From: Bacteroidales bacterium
GTDB lineage: Bacteria > Bacteroidota > Bacteroidia > Bacteroidales > JAAYJT01
DNA: 41,473 nt
Direction of reading: 5' to 3'
Assembly: GCA_012522795.1 (NCBI GenBank)
Contig: JAAYJT010000025.1
Coordinates: 1-41,473, forward strand
Position numbers and translations under genes: made by a program. Below, one piece after another: positions 1 through 8,907 of the stretch. Each line of letters starts with the position of its first letter. The stretch's first letter is position 1. The notes under the pieces were generated by a model that worked only from the letters and a program-made list of their open reading frames with translations, was not told where the DNA came from and did no database searches.

Positions 1-460
1 GATATGAATTTTGCACTATACACAAGAATAAGTATGATTTTTTAGTCCAATGATAAAAAAGGGCATATTGCAAGGATGGGGAAAAGTAGTAAATAGCTTA
101 TTTTTAGATGATTATAAAATTAACGGGGTGTCTAACCACTACGATAAATTAGAAACGACTGAGACTAGTCAATGAACAATGAACAATGGACAATGGACAA
201 TGGATCCCGAAGGCTTTCGGGAACAATTGGCAAGTCCCTTTTAATCAATATATTAGTAAGGTTTGAATCAATATTTTAGCAGTTAAGTGAGGAAGAATGG
301 TGGTTGAGCCTGTCGAAATCCCCTGATTTGGATTTGTTTACTTATTTTGAGTTTTTCCCTTCTATACTACTGAAATACAGCGCAGGCTTCTGTAGTGGAC
401 AGAATGTCTCACTTTTTCGGTTAAAGAATTAATTTTACCGCGATTTTTCAATACTACTAC
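1..460. other. Gene-free left edge with short repeats
   Basis: I see no convincing gene in this stretch. It holds a short tandem array at about 173-204, made of GAACAATG units followed by GACAATG units. This is followed directly by a perfect 7-bp hairpin (TCCCGAA, loop GGCT, TTCGGGA, 205-222). At about 301-320 lies TGGTTGAGCCTGTCGAAATC, a string of the kind I recall as a dispersed intergenic repeat in Bacteroidota genomes; that is recollection, since only one copy is in the window. The last bases lead into the symporter gene. Confidence 0.5.
173..222. repeat. Short tandem repeat plus hairpin
   Basis: GAACAATG occurs twice in tandem and is followed by two GACAATG units, so the period drops from 8 to 7. 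The array then runs into the perfect inverted repeat TCCCGAA-GGCT-TTCGGGA at 205-222. There is no T tract after the hairpin, so it is not an obvious terminator. The likely identity is a dispersed intergenic repeat element. Confidence 0.5.
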
Positions 461-1642
461 ATGAAACTATCCAAACTACCATTGTTGGCGAAAGTTGCAA
501 TTGCAATTGTTTTGGGCATTATTTTCGGACAATTTGTTCCTTTCTGGTTTGCAAGAATATTTACTTCTTTTAACAGCCTGTTCAGCAATTTTTTATCGTT
601 TATAATACCGCTTATTATTATAGGACTGATAACTCCGGCAATAGGCGAGCTGGGAAAAGGCGCAGGAAGGCTCCTGCTTTATACCGCCCTGATAGCTTAT
701 GCTTCTACCTTGTTTTCAGGTTTCTTCACATTTGCTTCCTGTCAGTTCGTTTTTCCTCATATACTTGCTGAAGGTATTGAGCCGCTGGACGTTGAAACTA
801 TAAATGAAGATCTCGTGAAGCCGTTTTTCAGTATTTCAATGCCTCCGGTCATGGATGTCATGTCAGCCCTCGTTTTATCCTTTACCATCGGATTGGGCAT
901 AACACTTTTAAAAGGTGACACATTGCAAAAAGTATTTATTGATTTCAGGGAGATAATAACACTCGTAATAGCTTCAGTAATTATTCCTCTGCTGCCTTTA
1001 TACATTTTCGGGATGTTTCTTTCAATGTCAGTGTCAGGACAGGTCTTTTCCGTTATTCTCCTGTTTTTAAAGGTCATACTTGTTATTTTCATTCTTCATA
1101 TACTGTTGCTTATCATTCAATTCATTGTAGCCGGAGCCATATCGGAGCGCAATCCTTTCAAAGCATTGAAGAATATGCTGCCGGCTTATGCCACCGCTTT
1201 GGGTACGGCTTCATCGGCAGCAACAATACCGGTTACTTTACAATGTACCATCAATAACAGGATCAACCCTAATATTGCCTCTTTTACCGTACCACTCTGT
1301 GCAACAATACATCTGGCAGGAAGCACCATGAAAATAGTAGGCTTTGCCCTGGCCACACTTTATTTTTACAATATCCCGATTGATTTATTTAACTTCTTTG
1401 GGTTTATTTTCATGTTGGGAATTGTAATGATCGCAGCCCCCGGCGTTCCGGGAGGCGCAATTATGGCTGCCATAGGAATAATTCAGAGTTCGCTGGGTTT
1501 TAACGAACAAATGACGGGATTGATAATCACTCTTTATATTGCTGTTGACAGTTTTGGCACAGCATGTAACGTTACCGGCGATGGTGCCATAGCAATGATA
1601 ATGGATAAAATAGCTTCAAAACAAAAGACAGGGCTGATATAA
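461..1642 (+). CDS. Dicarboxylate/amino acid:cation symporter (DAACS family)
   Basis: This 393-aa integral membrane protein is likely a sodium- or proton-coupled importer of C4-dicarboxylates or acidic amino acids. It begins with a hydrophobic segment (KVAIAIVLGIIFGQFVP) and has many further membrane spans. The family's serine-rich re-entrant region is represented by ATALGTASSAATIP, the following transport motif by CATIHLAGSTM, and the C-terminal binding helix by DSFGTACNVTGDGAIAMI. Its length fits the short prokaryotic members (about 390-430 aa). Substrate cannot be read from the sequence. It stands alone, upstream of two tRNA genes transcribed toward it. Confidence 0.88.
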   Translation: MKLSKLPLLAKVAIAIVLGIIFGQFVPFWFARIFTSFNSLFSNFLSFIIPLIIIGLITPAIGELGKGAGRLLLYTALIAYASTLFSGFFTFASCQFVFPHILAEGIEPLDVETINEDLVKPFFSISMPPVMDVMSALVLSFTIGLGITLLKGDTLQKVFIDFREIITLVIASVIIPLLPLYIFGMFLSMSVSGQVFSVILLFLKVILVIFILHILLLIIQFIVAGAISERNPFKALKNMLPAYATALGTASSAATIPVTLQCTINNRINPNIASFTVPLCATIHLAGSTMKIVGFALATLYFYNIPIDLFNFFGFIFMLGIVMIAAPGVPGGAIMAAIGIIQSSLGFNEQMTGLIITLYIAVDSFGTACNVTGDGAIAMIMDKIASKQKTGLI

Positions 1643-1892
1643 AGCCAGGAAATGGTAGTTTTCACGATATGCCTTTTTATTTCCTTTGCTCGGTGTTCAT
1701 AAAACAGTAAGCTGCCAGAAGCCATAAAAAGCTAAATGAAATCAGGGAGGTGGGCACAAAGACTACTTTATTACATTCAAAAAACGTTTATTGCAGCTCA
1801 CACATATTTATCTGATGCTCAGATATGTAAGCAGGGAATGGCGAGCGAAGAATGGGCAAAATACATCTGAAATGAATTTGTAGGTTTCAAAC

Positions 1893-1923
1893 AAAAAAGG
1901 CTGAACCATTGATTCAACCTTTT
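1893..1923 (-). terminator. Terminator of tRNA-Leu
   Basis: On the minus strand, four bases after the tRNA-Leu 3' end, an 11-bp stem (AAAAGGTTGAA with TTCAGCCTTTT, one G-U pair) closes a 7-nt loop and is followed by a T run. This is a typical Rho-independent terminator. Confidence 0.7.
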
Positions 1924-1926
1924 CTG

Positions 1927-2012
1927 TACCCGGGGCGGGACTTGAACCCGCACAGCCATATACGGCCAAAGGATTTTAAGTCCTTCGTGTCTACCACTTC
2001 CACCACCCGGGC
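1927..2012 (-). tRNA. tRNA-Leu (anticodon TAA)
   Basis: The minus strand folds as a class II tRNA of 86 nt. The acceptor stem GCCCGGG pairs with CCCGGGT (one G-U), the anticodon loop is CTTAAAA with TAA, a long variable arm follows, and the T arm is GCGGG-TTCAAGT-CCCGC. The discriminator base is A, as expected for leucine. CCA is not encoded; the gene is followed by CA. It has its own promoter and terminator. Confidence 0.95.
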
Positions 2013-2033
2013 TTAATTAATTATTTTGTGGTG

Positions 2034-2065
2034 CAAAATTACAACGCTTTCAACAAATATTCAAA
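2034..2065 (-). promoter_or_regulatory. Bacteroidota-type promoter of tRNA-Leu
   Basis: Read on the minus strand, TTTG (2065-2062) is followed after 20 nt by TAATTTTG (2041-2034), a perfect match to the Bacteroidota -33/-7 consensus. The tRNA starts about 21 nt downstream. Confidence 0.8.
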
Positions 2066-2083
2066 TTTATTTTATCTCTGAAC

Positions 2084-2106
2084 AAAAAATCCCGGCACTA
2101 CCGGGA
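2084..2106 (-). terminator. Terminator of tRNA-Gly
   Basis: On the minus strand TCCCGG-TAGTG-CCGGGA forms a 6-bp GC-rich hairpin followed by six Ts, five bases past the tRNA-Gly 3' end. It separates tRNA-Gly from the tRNA-Leu promoter downstream. Confidence 0.75.
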
Positions 2107-2110
2107 CGTG

Positions 2111-2183
<73 letters not shown>

Positions 2184-2193
2184 ATTGGGGGTG

Positions 2194-2223
2194 CAAATAT
2201 ACAATGTTTTTCATTATCACAAA
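2194..2223 (-). promoter_or_regulatory. Promoter of tRNA-Gly
   Basis: On the minus strand TTTG (2223-2220) is followed after 18 nt by TATATTTG (2201-2194). The sequence after the -7 box is GC-rich (GCACCCCC) and 14 nt of it (TTTGCACCCCCAAT) recur in front of rplU. Confidence 0.75.
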
Positions 2224-2364
2224 AAAATGGAAATATTTTTCAGAAAAATTTATTTTTCCCGGTAGCTGTAATACAAACACCCGTCAGTTTTTAAATACAT
2301 ATCTGTGAAATCCTTTGCTAACCACGAAATTTGTAATTTTGTCATCCTAATTTCATTTTAGTTT

Positions 2365-2991
2365 ATGAACAATAGATCAGGAAATACTATAAAATCGGTT
2401 TGTGTTTTTTGTGGTTCCAGCACCGGAAAAGGCGAAACCTACGCCACTCATGCCCGCTTACTCGGAGAAGCAGTAATTAATCACGAACTCGATCTGGTGT
2501 ACGGTGGCAGTAACATCGGGCTGATGCGCATTCTGGCTGATACCGTTATAAACGGAGGCAGAAAAGTTACCGGTATCATGCCAAATAATCTTGCTGCAAA
2601 AGATATTGTTCATAAAAGTGTTCATGATCTGCATCTGGTTGATACTATGCACGAGCGTAAAGCTATGATGGCTGCTTTATCGGATGCTTTTATTACTATG
2701 CCGGGTGGTTTGGGAACACTGGATGAAATATTTGAGATACTTTCATTGAATCAGCTCGATATTATTTCAAAACCGGCAGCACTTTATAATGTGAATGGCT
2801 ATTACAACGATTTATTAAAGTTTCTGGATCACACTGTAAACGAACATTTTGTACGAACCGAGCATCGCTCAAACCTGCTGGTTGATGATAATGCCGAGCG
2901 ACTTATTCAGCGAATAAAAAGTTTTATGCCTGAAAAACCACCTAATAAATGGGTTGATGAATTAAAAACTGCCACAGTCAAACATCTGTAA
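2365..2991 (+). CDS. LOG-family nucleoside-monophosphate phosphoribohydrolase
   Basis: This 208-aa protein belongs to the Rossmann-like LOG family, whose characterised members cleave cytokinin riboside monophosphates or purine nucleoside 5'-monophosphates to base and ribose phosphate. The family signature PGGLGTLDE is at residues 113-121, preceded by the conserved MHERK (95-99); the N-terminus has the strand and turn VCVFCGSSTGKG. Length is normal for the group. It lies 1 bp upstream of a P-loop kinase gene, so the two are probably co-transcribed. A -7-like TAATTTTG lies at 2334-2341. The exact substrate in this organism is unknown. Confidence 0.87.
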   Translation: MNNRSGNTIKSVCVFCGSSTGKGETYATHARLLGEAVINHELDLVYGGSNIGLMRILADTVINGGRKVTGIMPNNLAAKDIVHKSVHDLHLVDTMHERKAMMAALSDAFITMPGGLGTLDEIFEILSLNQLDIISKPAALYNVNGYYNDLLKFLDHTVNEHFVRTEHRSNLLVDDNAERLIQRIKSFMPEKPPNKWVDELKTATVKHL

Positions 2992-2992
2992 T

Positions 2993-3550
2993 ATGATAGT
3001 AATTGGGATCACCGGCACACTTGGCTCCGGGAAAGGTACTATTGTTGATTATCTTGTGAGTAAGAAAGGGTTTGAACACTATTCGGTTCGGGCATATCTT
3101 ATTGAAATAATCCGGGAAAAAGGACTTCCGGTAAACCGCGATAGTATGGTAGTGGTTGCCAATGACCTGCGAAAACAGAATTCACCCTCATTTATTATTG
3201 ATGAACTTTACAAGCAGGCGGTGAAGATTGGGAAAAACTGTATTATTGAAAGTATAAGAACCGTTGGCGAAATTGAATCGCTGAGACAAAAAGGCAGTTT
3301 CTTTCTTTTTGCTGTTGATGCTGATCCCAGAATCCGTTATCAGCGGATCTTTGAACGAAGATCAGAAACTGATATGATTGATTATGAAACATTCCTGGAA
3401 AATGAAAAACGCGAGATGCGAACCAGGGATCCCAATAAACAAAATCTTCAGAAATGTATTAAAAAAGCTGATTTTGTTCTCAACAATAATGGCAGTTTTG
3501 AAGATCTACACCGGCAGATAGATGCAATACTCCTTAAAATTGAGCTTTAA
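2993..3550 (+). CDS. P-loop nucleotide kinase, dephospho-CoA kinase-like
   Basis: This 185-aa soluble protein starts with a strand and Walker A loop (GITGTLGSGKGT, residues 5-16) and ends with a CoaE/adenylate-kinase-like C-terminus (KADFVLNNNGSFEDLHRQID). That places it among small P-loop kinases acting on nucleotides or related small molecules. It starts 1 bp after the LOG gene and ends 86 bp before the dCMP deaminase gene. The neighbourhood suggests a deoxynucleotide or nucleotide-salvage role, but the phosphate acceptor cannot be read. I would not call it coaE without showing that the genome lacks another copy. Confidence 0.7.
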   Translation: MIVIGITGTLGSGKGTIVDYLVSKKGFEHYSVRAYLIEIIREKGLPVNRDSMVVVANDLRKQNSPSFIIDELYKQAVKIGKNCIIESIRTVGEIESLRQKGSFFLFAVDADPRIRYQRIFERRSETDMIDYETFLENEKREMRTRDPNKQNLQKCIKKADFVLNNNGSFEDLHRQIDAILLKIEL

Positions 3551-3636
3551 ATATTGATCCTTTATGGTACTTAAAGACATATTCCACTATTTTCAAACCC
3601 AATGACATTATTAATTAACATTAATCTTCATCAAAC

Positions 3637-4128
3637 ATGAGTTCAGAAAAATATATACGTCCTACCTGGGATGAATATTTTATGGAAGTTGCCAACACCA
3701 TTGCCAAGCGTGCCACATGCGACCGCGGTCGCAGCGGCTGTGTGATTGCCCGCAACCGCCAGATACTTGTAACAGGTTATGTAGGTTCGCCTATTGGGAT
3801 GCCGCATTGCGATGATGTGGGACATCTTTTTAAAAGTATCACTCATGAAAACGGAAAGGTAACCCAGCATTGTGTTCGCACAGTACATGCTGAACAAAAT
3901 GCAATTTGTCAGGCTGCAAAACTTGGAATTGCTTTGGAAGGTGCCACTCTGTATTGTCGCATGACCCCCTGCCGCACCTGTGCCATGCTTATCATCAATT
4001 GCGGCATCAAGCGTGTGGTTTGCGAATTCAGGTATCACGACTCTGCCGAATCGGAAGCTATGTTTGATTCAGCCGGAATAAAACTCGACTATGTCAACGA
4101 TGAAATAATGAAATACGACAGACAATAA
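3637..4128 (+). CDS. dCMP deaminase (zinc-dependent)
   Basis: This 163-aa enzyme of the cytidine/deoxycytidylate deaminase fold should convert dCMP to dUMP, the precursor for thymidylate synthesis. The catalytic zinc motifs are HAE (residues 84-86) and PCRTC (111-115). The region CVIARNRQILVTGYVGSPIGMPHCDD with its extra His and Cys residues is typical of dCMP deaminases rather than cytidine deaminases or tRNA adenosine deaminases. Length fits the family. It faces rsmA convergently with only 4 bp between the stop codons. Confidence 0.87.
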   Translation: MSSEKYIRPTWDEYFMEVANTIAKRATCDRGRSGCVIARNRQILVTGYVGSPIGMPHCDDVGHLFKSITHENGKVTQHCVRTVHAEQNAICQAAKLGIALEGATLYCRMTPCRTCAMLIINCGIKRVVCEFRYHDSAESEAMFDSAGIKLDYVNDEIMKYDRQ

Positions 4129-4132
4129 CAGC

Positions 4133-4900
4133 TTAAAAAAGTGAAGCTGTCAGCATAATAAAATCATCAACACTTAATTGTTCAGCTCTTTTATCGGCAA
4201 ATGGAATCTCTTTGGATTTAGTATCTTTTGTCAATACTGACAAGGCATTGCGCAATGTTTTACGGCGCTGGTTAAAGGCAGTTTTTACTACCAGCATAAA
4301 AAGTTTCTCATCACAATCCAGCTTATTTCTTTTATTCCGAACCATACGCATTACCGCAGATTTTACTTTTGGCGGTGGTTTAAAAACATTTTCATTAACA
4401 GTGAAAAGATATTCAATATCATACCATGCCTGCAATAACACGCTCAGTATCCCATAGGTTTTTGAGCCGGGCATTGCCGTTATCCTCTGTGCAACCTCTT
4501 TCTGAACCATACAAACCACCTCGGGGATAAGATAACGATGGTCAATTATTTTGAAAAAGATCTGGCTTGAAATATTGTACGGGAAATTACCTATTACTGC
4601 ATAAGGTTGCTCAGAAAAAAGACCTTGCAGATCGGTTTTTAAAAAATCGTTTTCAATAAGGTTATTTTGTAATCCGGGAAAGTTTTCGCCAAGATAGGCT
4701 ACTGATTCTCTGTCAATTTCAATAGCTTTAACATTAAAATCGTTATTTTCAAGCAGAAACTGAGTAAGTATGCCGGTTCCAGGTCCTATTTCAAGAACAT
4801 TTGATATCTGACCAGTTAAACTTGATGCAATTTTTCTTGCAATGTTCCGGTCGTGAAGAAAATGTTGACCTAAGTGTTTTTTGGGTCTTACTGGAAGCAA
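4133..4900 (-). CDS. rsmA: 16S rRNA (adenine1518-N6/adenine1519-N6)-dimethyltransferase
   Basis: RsmA/KsgA dimethylates two adjacent adenines near the 3' end of 16S rRNA during 30S subunit maturation, using SAM. The 255-aa protein has the N-terminal KKHLGQHFL signature, the SAM-binding motif VLEIGPGTGIL, the acidic ribose-binding loop after it (AIEID), and the catalytic NFPYNIS motif (NxPY). The C-terminal helical part (TAFNQRRKTLRNAL) also fits. Size is normal. It sits 39 bp downstream of the TPR gene, perhaps as one transcript, and converges on the dCMP deaminase gene. Confidence 0.95.
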   Translation of the reverse strand: MLPVRPKKHLGQHFLHDRNIARKIASSLTGQISNVLEIGPGTGILTQFLLENNDFNVKAIEIDRESVAYLGENFPGLQNNLIENDFLKTDLQGLFSEQPYAVIGNFPYNISSQIFFKIIDHRYLIPEVVCMVQKEVAQRITAMPGSKTYGILSVLLQAWYDIEYLFTVNENVFKPPPKVKSAVMRMVRNKRNKLDCDEKLFMLVVKTAFNQRRKTLRNALSVLTKDTKSKEIPFADKRAEQLSVDDFIMLTASLF

Positions 4901-4939
4901 TTAGATAAAAATTAAAAACAGATAATTTTTTATAAAAGT

Positions 4940-6778
4940 TTAAATTACATCCCCTCTGAGTATTCTGAACCGCTGACGGGCAGGGTCGGCAAAAAGGCTT
5001 GCAGGATAATTCAACATCAACTCCTTATAATATTCCATAGCCTTATCTGGCTCTTTCAGATAAACGTCATAAATCTCGGCAAGTTTAAAAAGAGCTTTAT
5101 CAGCAAGTAATTCATTGGGGTATTGCATAACAATTTCTTCAAGATACGTACTTGCATTGTCATACTCTCCCCGACGAATACTTATCTCTGCTCTTTTATA
5201 CAGCACATCATCATTTATCAAGTGATAAGGAAACAATGTGGTGATAGAATCAAGAACCTGCAAAGCAAGGTCGTCGCGGTGACGGTAACTGTGAAGTTCG
5301 GCACGAGCATAGTATTCAAGTGCCACATAAGTACTGTCAGGTTCCATATTATCTTTTATCAGCAGCGACAATGCCATAGCATCGTTGGCAATAAGCTTGG
5401 ATGTAGCGGCTTTCAACACATTTAGCTGTGCCCTTGCCCATTCAAATTCACCAATATAAAACGATAGTCTTGCATTTCTGAATTTGGCTTCATGGCCTAT
5501 TGGCTCGTTTGGAAGTTCTTTTTCAACCTGCGAATACAAAAGGGTGGCTTCCCAAATTTCGCCCGCATACAGCAAAACATCTGCTAAATCGAGTTTACAT
5601 TCTGCCAGTTTTTCCTTTCCAAGCCCCTTTATCGCCAAAGCTTCATTAAGCAGTTCAATGGCTTTGTCAGCATCATAAAACATAAATGCGTAAAGATTGG
5701 CAAGATCGCGTATAAGCGAAATAGTAAGACGATTTTTGCCAAATTCTGCCAGAGTTTCGTTATATCTATTTTCAAGTAATGATAAATACTCATGATTAAG
5801 CGGATTAACAGATGCAAGCCGTTTTGTTTCTGCTTTGAGGATCTCAATCCTTGCATTCATATAATACTGATTTTCAGGACCTTTGGTAATTATATATTCA
5901 TAGGATTTTATTGCGACATCGAAATCATTGTTGGTAGTGCTAAGCTGAGCAATGGAATAAACCCTTTTGCCATTCTCATTTAATCTTTTATCAAGCGCTA
6001 CTGCCTGAATATAAGCTGATTCAAAATCCGACTGCTGTATTGACAGCCATAGCATAAGTTCAGAATAAACATTTACATCCGGATATTGGCGAATGTTCCG
6101 AAGCAGTGAGGTTCGCAGGTATTTTAAGCGTTTGCCTTCTGTGTCAGAAAACAGTGAGTTTTGCAGGCGGATTTGAATTTGGTTCAAATTTTTAACATCT
6201 GTCTTGACCAGATTTAAATATTCGTCAACCATACCTTCAAAATCTCCGATACGATCGTACAAATTTCCTAGTTCCATCTGAAAAGCATCATTTTCTGACA
6301 GTAATACCCTGCCTCTATGGTAGGTTTTTATGGCATAATCGTTTTCACGCTTAGACATGAATGCATTAGCAACATCAATGATAGTACGCTTATCCGAAGG
6401 AAGGTTCTTTATGATATCATCATATTGTTTTTTTCCTTTCAGAACATCACCGCTTGTCATCAGTACATAACCAAGATCTACTGCGTATCTTGGATTTTTA
6501 TTTTTAGCCTTTAGGTGTCTCTTAACCAGTTTTTCAGCTTTTCTATAATCGCGAACTTCAATAAGGCAATGAAAATAGTAGTGATAATGGAAATCAGACT
6601 GGTTATTGTCGTATAACTTTTCAAAAATAGGTAATGCCTTTTCATAATCCATTTTCCTGTAATACTCAAGAGCAAGGTCTCTTTCAGTATTCTTCTGCTG
6701 AGCCTGTGCATTGAATATTCCGGCCAGCATAATTAAAATCAGGATAAGAAAAGTATGACGAAATATTTTAATTTTCAT
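4940..6778 (-). CDS. Exported tetratricopeptide-repeat protein
   Basis: This 612-aa protein starts with a signal peptide (RHTFLILILIMLAGIFNAQA) and is otherwise built of helical TPR-like repeats, beginning with ALEYYRKMDYEKALPIFEKL and ending with repeats of YDNASTYLEEIVMQYPNELL and KAMEYYKELMLNYPASLF type. The last repeats resemble those of outer-membrane TPR proteins of the BamD/YbgF type. It is probably periplasmic or attached to the outer membrane and acts as a protein-binding scaffold. No enzymatic domain is visible and no specific function can be given. Confidence 0.8.
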   Translation of the reverse strand: MKIKIFRHTFLILILIMLAGIFNAQAQQKNTERDLALEYYRKMDYEKALPIFEKLYDNNQSDFHYHYYFHCLIEVRDYRKAEKLVKRHLKAKNKNPRYAVDLGYVLMTSGDVLKGKKQYDDIIKNLPSDKRTIIDVANAFMSKRENDYAIKTYHRGRVLLSENDAFQMELGNLYDRIGDFEGMVDEYLNLVKTDVKNLNQIQIRLQNSLFSDTEGKRLKYLRTSLLRNIRQYPDVNVYSELMLWLSIQQSDFESAYIQAVALDKRLNENGKRVYSIAQLSTTNNDFDVAIKSYEYIITKGPENQYYMNARIEILKAETKRLASVNPLNHEYLSLLENRYNETLAEFGKNRLTISLIRDLANLYAFMFYDADKAIELLNEALAIKGLGKEKLAECKLDLADVLLYAGEIWEATLLYSQVEKELPNEPIGHEAKFRNARLSFYIGEFEWARAQLNVLKAATSKLIANDAMALSLLIKDNMEPDSTYVALEYYARAELHSYRHRDDLALQVLDSITTLFPYHLINDDVLYKRAEISIRRGEYDNASTYLEEIVMQYPNELLADKALFKLAEIYDVYLKEPDKAMEYYKELMLNYPASLFADPARQRFRILRGDVI

Positions 6779-6875
6779 AAGCTAAGTAATTGAACTTCTG
6801 AAAAGAACTAAAGACGTGATAAAAACTTTTCAGGACAAAAGATCATTAACAAAAAACAAGCGTACTGCCGGGAGT

Positions 6876-8147
6876 TTAATCAATTATATCAAAACCGGTA
6901 TATGGTCGTAATGCCTTGGGAATAACAATTCCTTCACTGGTTTGATTATTCTCGAGCAATGCAGCCACTATACGTGGTAACGCCAGAGCACTTCCGTTTA
7001 GTGTATGAACAAGTCTTGAACGACCTTGTTCATCTTTAAACCTGAGTTTCATACGGTTTGACTGGAAAGATTCAAAATTCGATATTGAACTAACTTCAAG
7101 CCAGCGTTGCTGAGCGGCTGAATACACTTCCATATCGTAAGTAAGGGCTGAGGTAAAGCTAATATCACCTCCGCAAAGCTTTACAACCCTGAATGGTAGT
7201 TCCAGTGCCTGAAGAAGAATAGTTACATAGTTACGCATTTCTTCAAGCGTTTCATACGAACGTTCCGGGTGCTGGATCTGAACAATTTCAACTTTGTCAA
7301 ACTGATGCAGACGGTTAAGACCTCTTACATCTTTTCCGTATGAACCAGCTTCGCGCCGAAAACAACTTGAATAGGCAACATTTTTAACCGGCAGATCGCC
7401 TTCTTTCACGATCATATCGCGATAAAAATTTGTAACCGGAACTTCGGCTGTAGGAATAAGATATAATTTATCTTCATTCACAAAATACATCTGTCCGTCC
7501 TTGTCAGGCAATTGTCCTGTTCCAAACCCCGATGCTTCATTCACAAGCAAGGGAGGTTGATATTCAAGATATCCTGCTGCAATGGCTCTGTCGAGAAAAA
7601 AATTTATCAAAGCTCTTTGCAAACGGGCACCTTTACCGCGATATACAGGGAAGCCGGAGCCGGTAATTTTGTTACCAAGCTCAAAATCAACAATATCATA
7701 TTTCTTGCAAAGATCCCAGTGAGGCACTGCATCAGAATGCAATACAGGGATTTCGCCTTCCTGATAAACTATTTCATTGTCTTCGGCAGTTTTGCCAGGC
7801 TTAATAGAAGCATGTGGCAGATTCGGGAGCTGAACGAGCAATTGCTGAAGTTCGTTTTCTGCTTCACTAAACTTATCGCCCAATTCCTTGCCCATGGTCT
7901 TTAAGGTACCTGTTCTTTCTTTCAGAGCTGCAGCTTCTTCTTTCTTACCATTTTGAAATAAAATGCCAATTTCTTTTGAAATCTGATTCATTTCTGCATT
8001 TACCTGATCCAGGCGGCTTTTTGCATCTCTGCGGGTTTTATCAATCTGAATTATCTGATCAACAATGGTAGCAGCATCAAAATTTCTAACGCTTAACCTT
8101 TCGATGATGATTTCAGGGTTTTCTTTTATTACATTGAGTTCTAACAT
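6876..8147 (-). CDS. serS: Serine--tRNA ligase
   Basis: Seryl-tRNA synthetase charges tRNA-Ser with serine. The 423-aa protein has the long N-terminal antiparallel coiled coil (about residues 25-105, rich in Lys/Glu) followed by the class II catalytic core. Motif 2 is visible as CFRREAGSYGKDVRGLNRLHQF and its neighbours, and motif 3 as NGSALALPRIVAALLENNQ; TAEVPVTN is the serine-binding TxE loop. Length is standard. It is preceded by its own -7-like box and separated from rpmA by a terminator. Confidence 0.97.
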   Translation of the reverse strand: MLELNVIKENPEIIIERLSVRNFDAATIVDQIIQIDKTRRDAKSRLDQVNAEMNQISKEIGILFQNGKKEEAAALKERTGTLKTMGKELGDKFSEAENELQQLLVQLPNLPHASIKPGKTAEDNEIVYQEGEIPVLHSDAVPHWDLCKKYDIVDFELGNKITGSGFPVYRGKGARLQRALINFFLDRAIAAGYLEYQPPLLVNEASGFGTGQLPDKDGQMYFVNEDKLYLIPTAEVPVTNFYRDMIVKEGDLPVKNVAYSSCFRREAGSYGKDVRGLNRLHQFDKVEIVQIQHPERSYETLEEMRNYVTILLQALELPFRVVKLCGGDISFTSALTYDMEVYSAAQQRWLEVSSISNFESFQSNRMKLRFKDEQGRSRLVHTLNGSALALPRIVAALLENNQTSEGIVIPKALRPYTGFDIID

Positions 8148-8169
8148 AATATATCAACTTAAAAAGCAG

Positions 8170-8177
8170 CAAAATTA
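8170..8177 (-). promoter_or_regulatory. Possible -7 box of serS
   Basis: TAATTTTG on the minus strand, 22 bp upstream of the serS start codon, matches the -7 consensus and is followed by GCTGC. The expected -33 TTTG is absent; that position overlaps the rpmA terminator hairpin. Confidence 0.4.
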
Positions 8178-8180
8178 GAT

Positions 8181-8208
8181 AAAAAAACCCGGTTATAAAT
8201 ATACCGGG
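8181..8208 (-). terminator. Terminator after rplU-rpmA
   Basis: On the minus strand CCCGGT and ACCGGG form a 6-bp stem around an AT-rich loop, followed by seven Ts. It lies between the rpmA stop and serS and probably ends the ribosomal-protein transcript. Confidence 0.75.
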
Positions 8209-8245
8209 CACCACAAATTTTTATTAAAGAACAAACTTATTCCAA

Positions 8246-8509
8246 TCATTCCTGGGTTTCAGGGAAAACCGAAACATAGGATTTATTATTCTTTCTTTTT
8301 TTAAATTCCACTTTACCATCAGTCAATGCAAACAAGGTATGGTCTTTACCCATGCCAACATTGACACCTGGTGAATGTACAGTTCCGCGCTGACGGACAA
8401 TAATATTGCCAGCCTGTGCAAACTGACCACCAAAAATTTTCACTCCTAAACGTTTGCTGTGCGATTCGCGACCATTACTTGAACTACCAGCACCTTTCTT
8501 GTGAGCCAT
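8246..8509 (-). CDS. rpmA: 50S ribosomal protein L27
   Basis: L27 is a small basic protein of the large subunit near the peptidyl-transferase centre. The 87-aa product has the characteristic [20 protein letters not shown] start, then LGVKIFGGQ and [21 protein letters not shown], all hallmarks of the family. There is no N-terminal cleavable extension as found in Firmicutes. It follows rplU by 47 bp, the usual rplU-rpmA operon. Confidence 0.98.
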   Translation of the reverse strand: MAHKKGAGSSSNGRESHSKRLGVKIFGGQFAQAGNIIVRQRGTVHSPGVNVGMGKDHTLFALTDGKVEFKKRKNNKSYVSVFPETQE

Positions 8510-8556
8510 AATATCTGATTATTAATTCCTTACGGAAGATTAAACTTGTATTTATC

Positions 8557-8868
8557 TTAATTAGTTATATCATTAATCTCAATTTTGCTCAGGTATTGCC
8601 TGTGCCCATTGAGTTTCTGATATCCTTTTCTTCTTTTTTTCTTGAACACCAATACTTTATCACCTTTTAAATGCTCAAGAATAGTTGCAGTAACAACTGC
8701 ACCTTCTACTGTAGGCGTTCCAACGGCTGTCTGCCCTTCATTTTCAATCAATAATACATTACTGAATTCAACTTTGTCGCCTGTACTGCCTTCAAGCCTG
8801 TGAACAAATAATTTTTGTCCTTTTTCTACTTTGAACTGCTGTCCTGCTATATCAACAATTGCTACCAT
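8557..8868 (-). CDS. rplU: 50S ribosomal protein L21
   Basis: L21 binds 23S rRNA in the large subunit. The 103-aa protein begins [19 protein letters not shown], a family hallmark, and contains [14 protein letters not shown] near the C-terminus, the conserved rRNA-binding basic stretch. It is the first gene of the rplU-rpmA operon and has a good promoter 40-70 bp upstream. Confidence 0.97.
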   Translation of the reverse strand: MVAIVDIAGQQFKVEKGQKLFVHRLEGSTGDKVEFSNVLLIENEGQTAVGTPTVEGAVVTATILEHLKGDKVLVFKKKRRKGYQKLNGHRQYLSKIEINDITN

Positions 8869-8907
8869 TATTTCTTTGCTTTTTTAAGTTGTTGGAAATT
8901 GGGGGTG

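Noticed and set aside
173-204. CRISPR array
   Set aside because: The units are 7-8 bp and directly adjacent with no spacers; no cas gene is in the window.
757-1092. Open frame on the minus strand inside the symporter gene
   Set aside because: It lies wholly inside a clear membrane-transporter gene and its translation has no family features.
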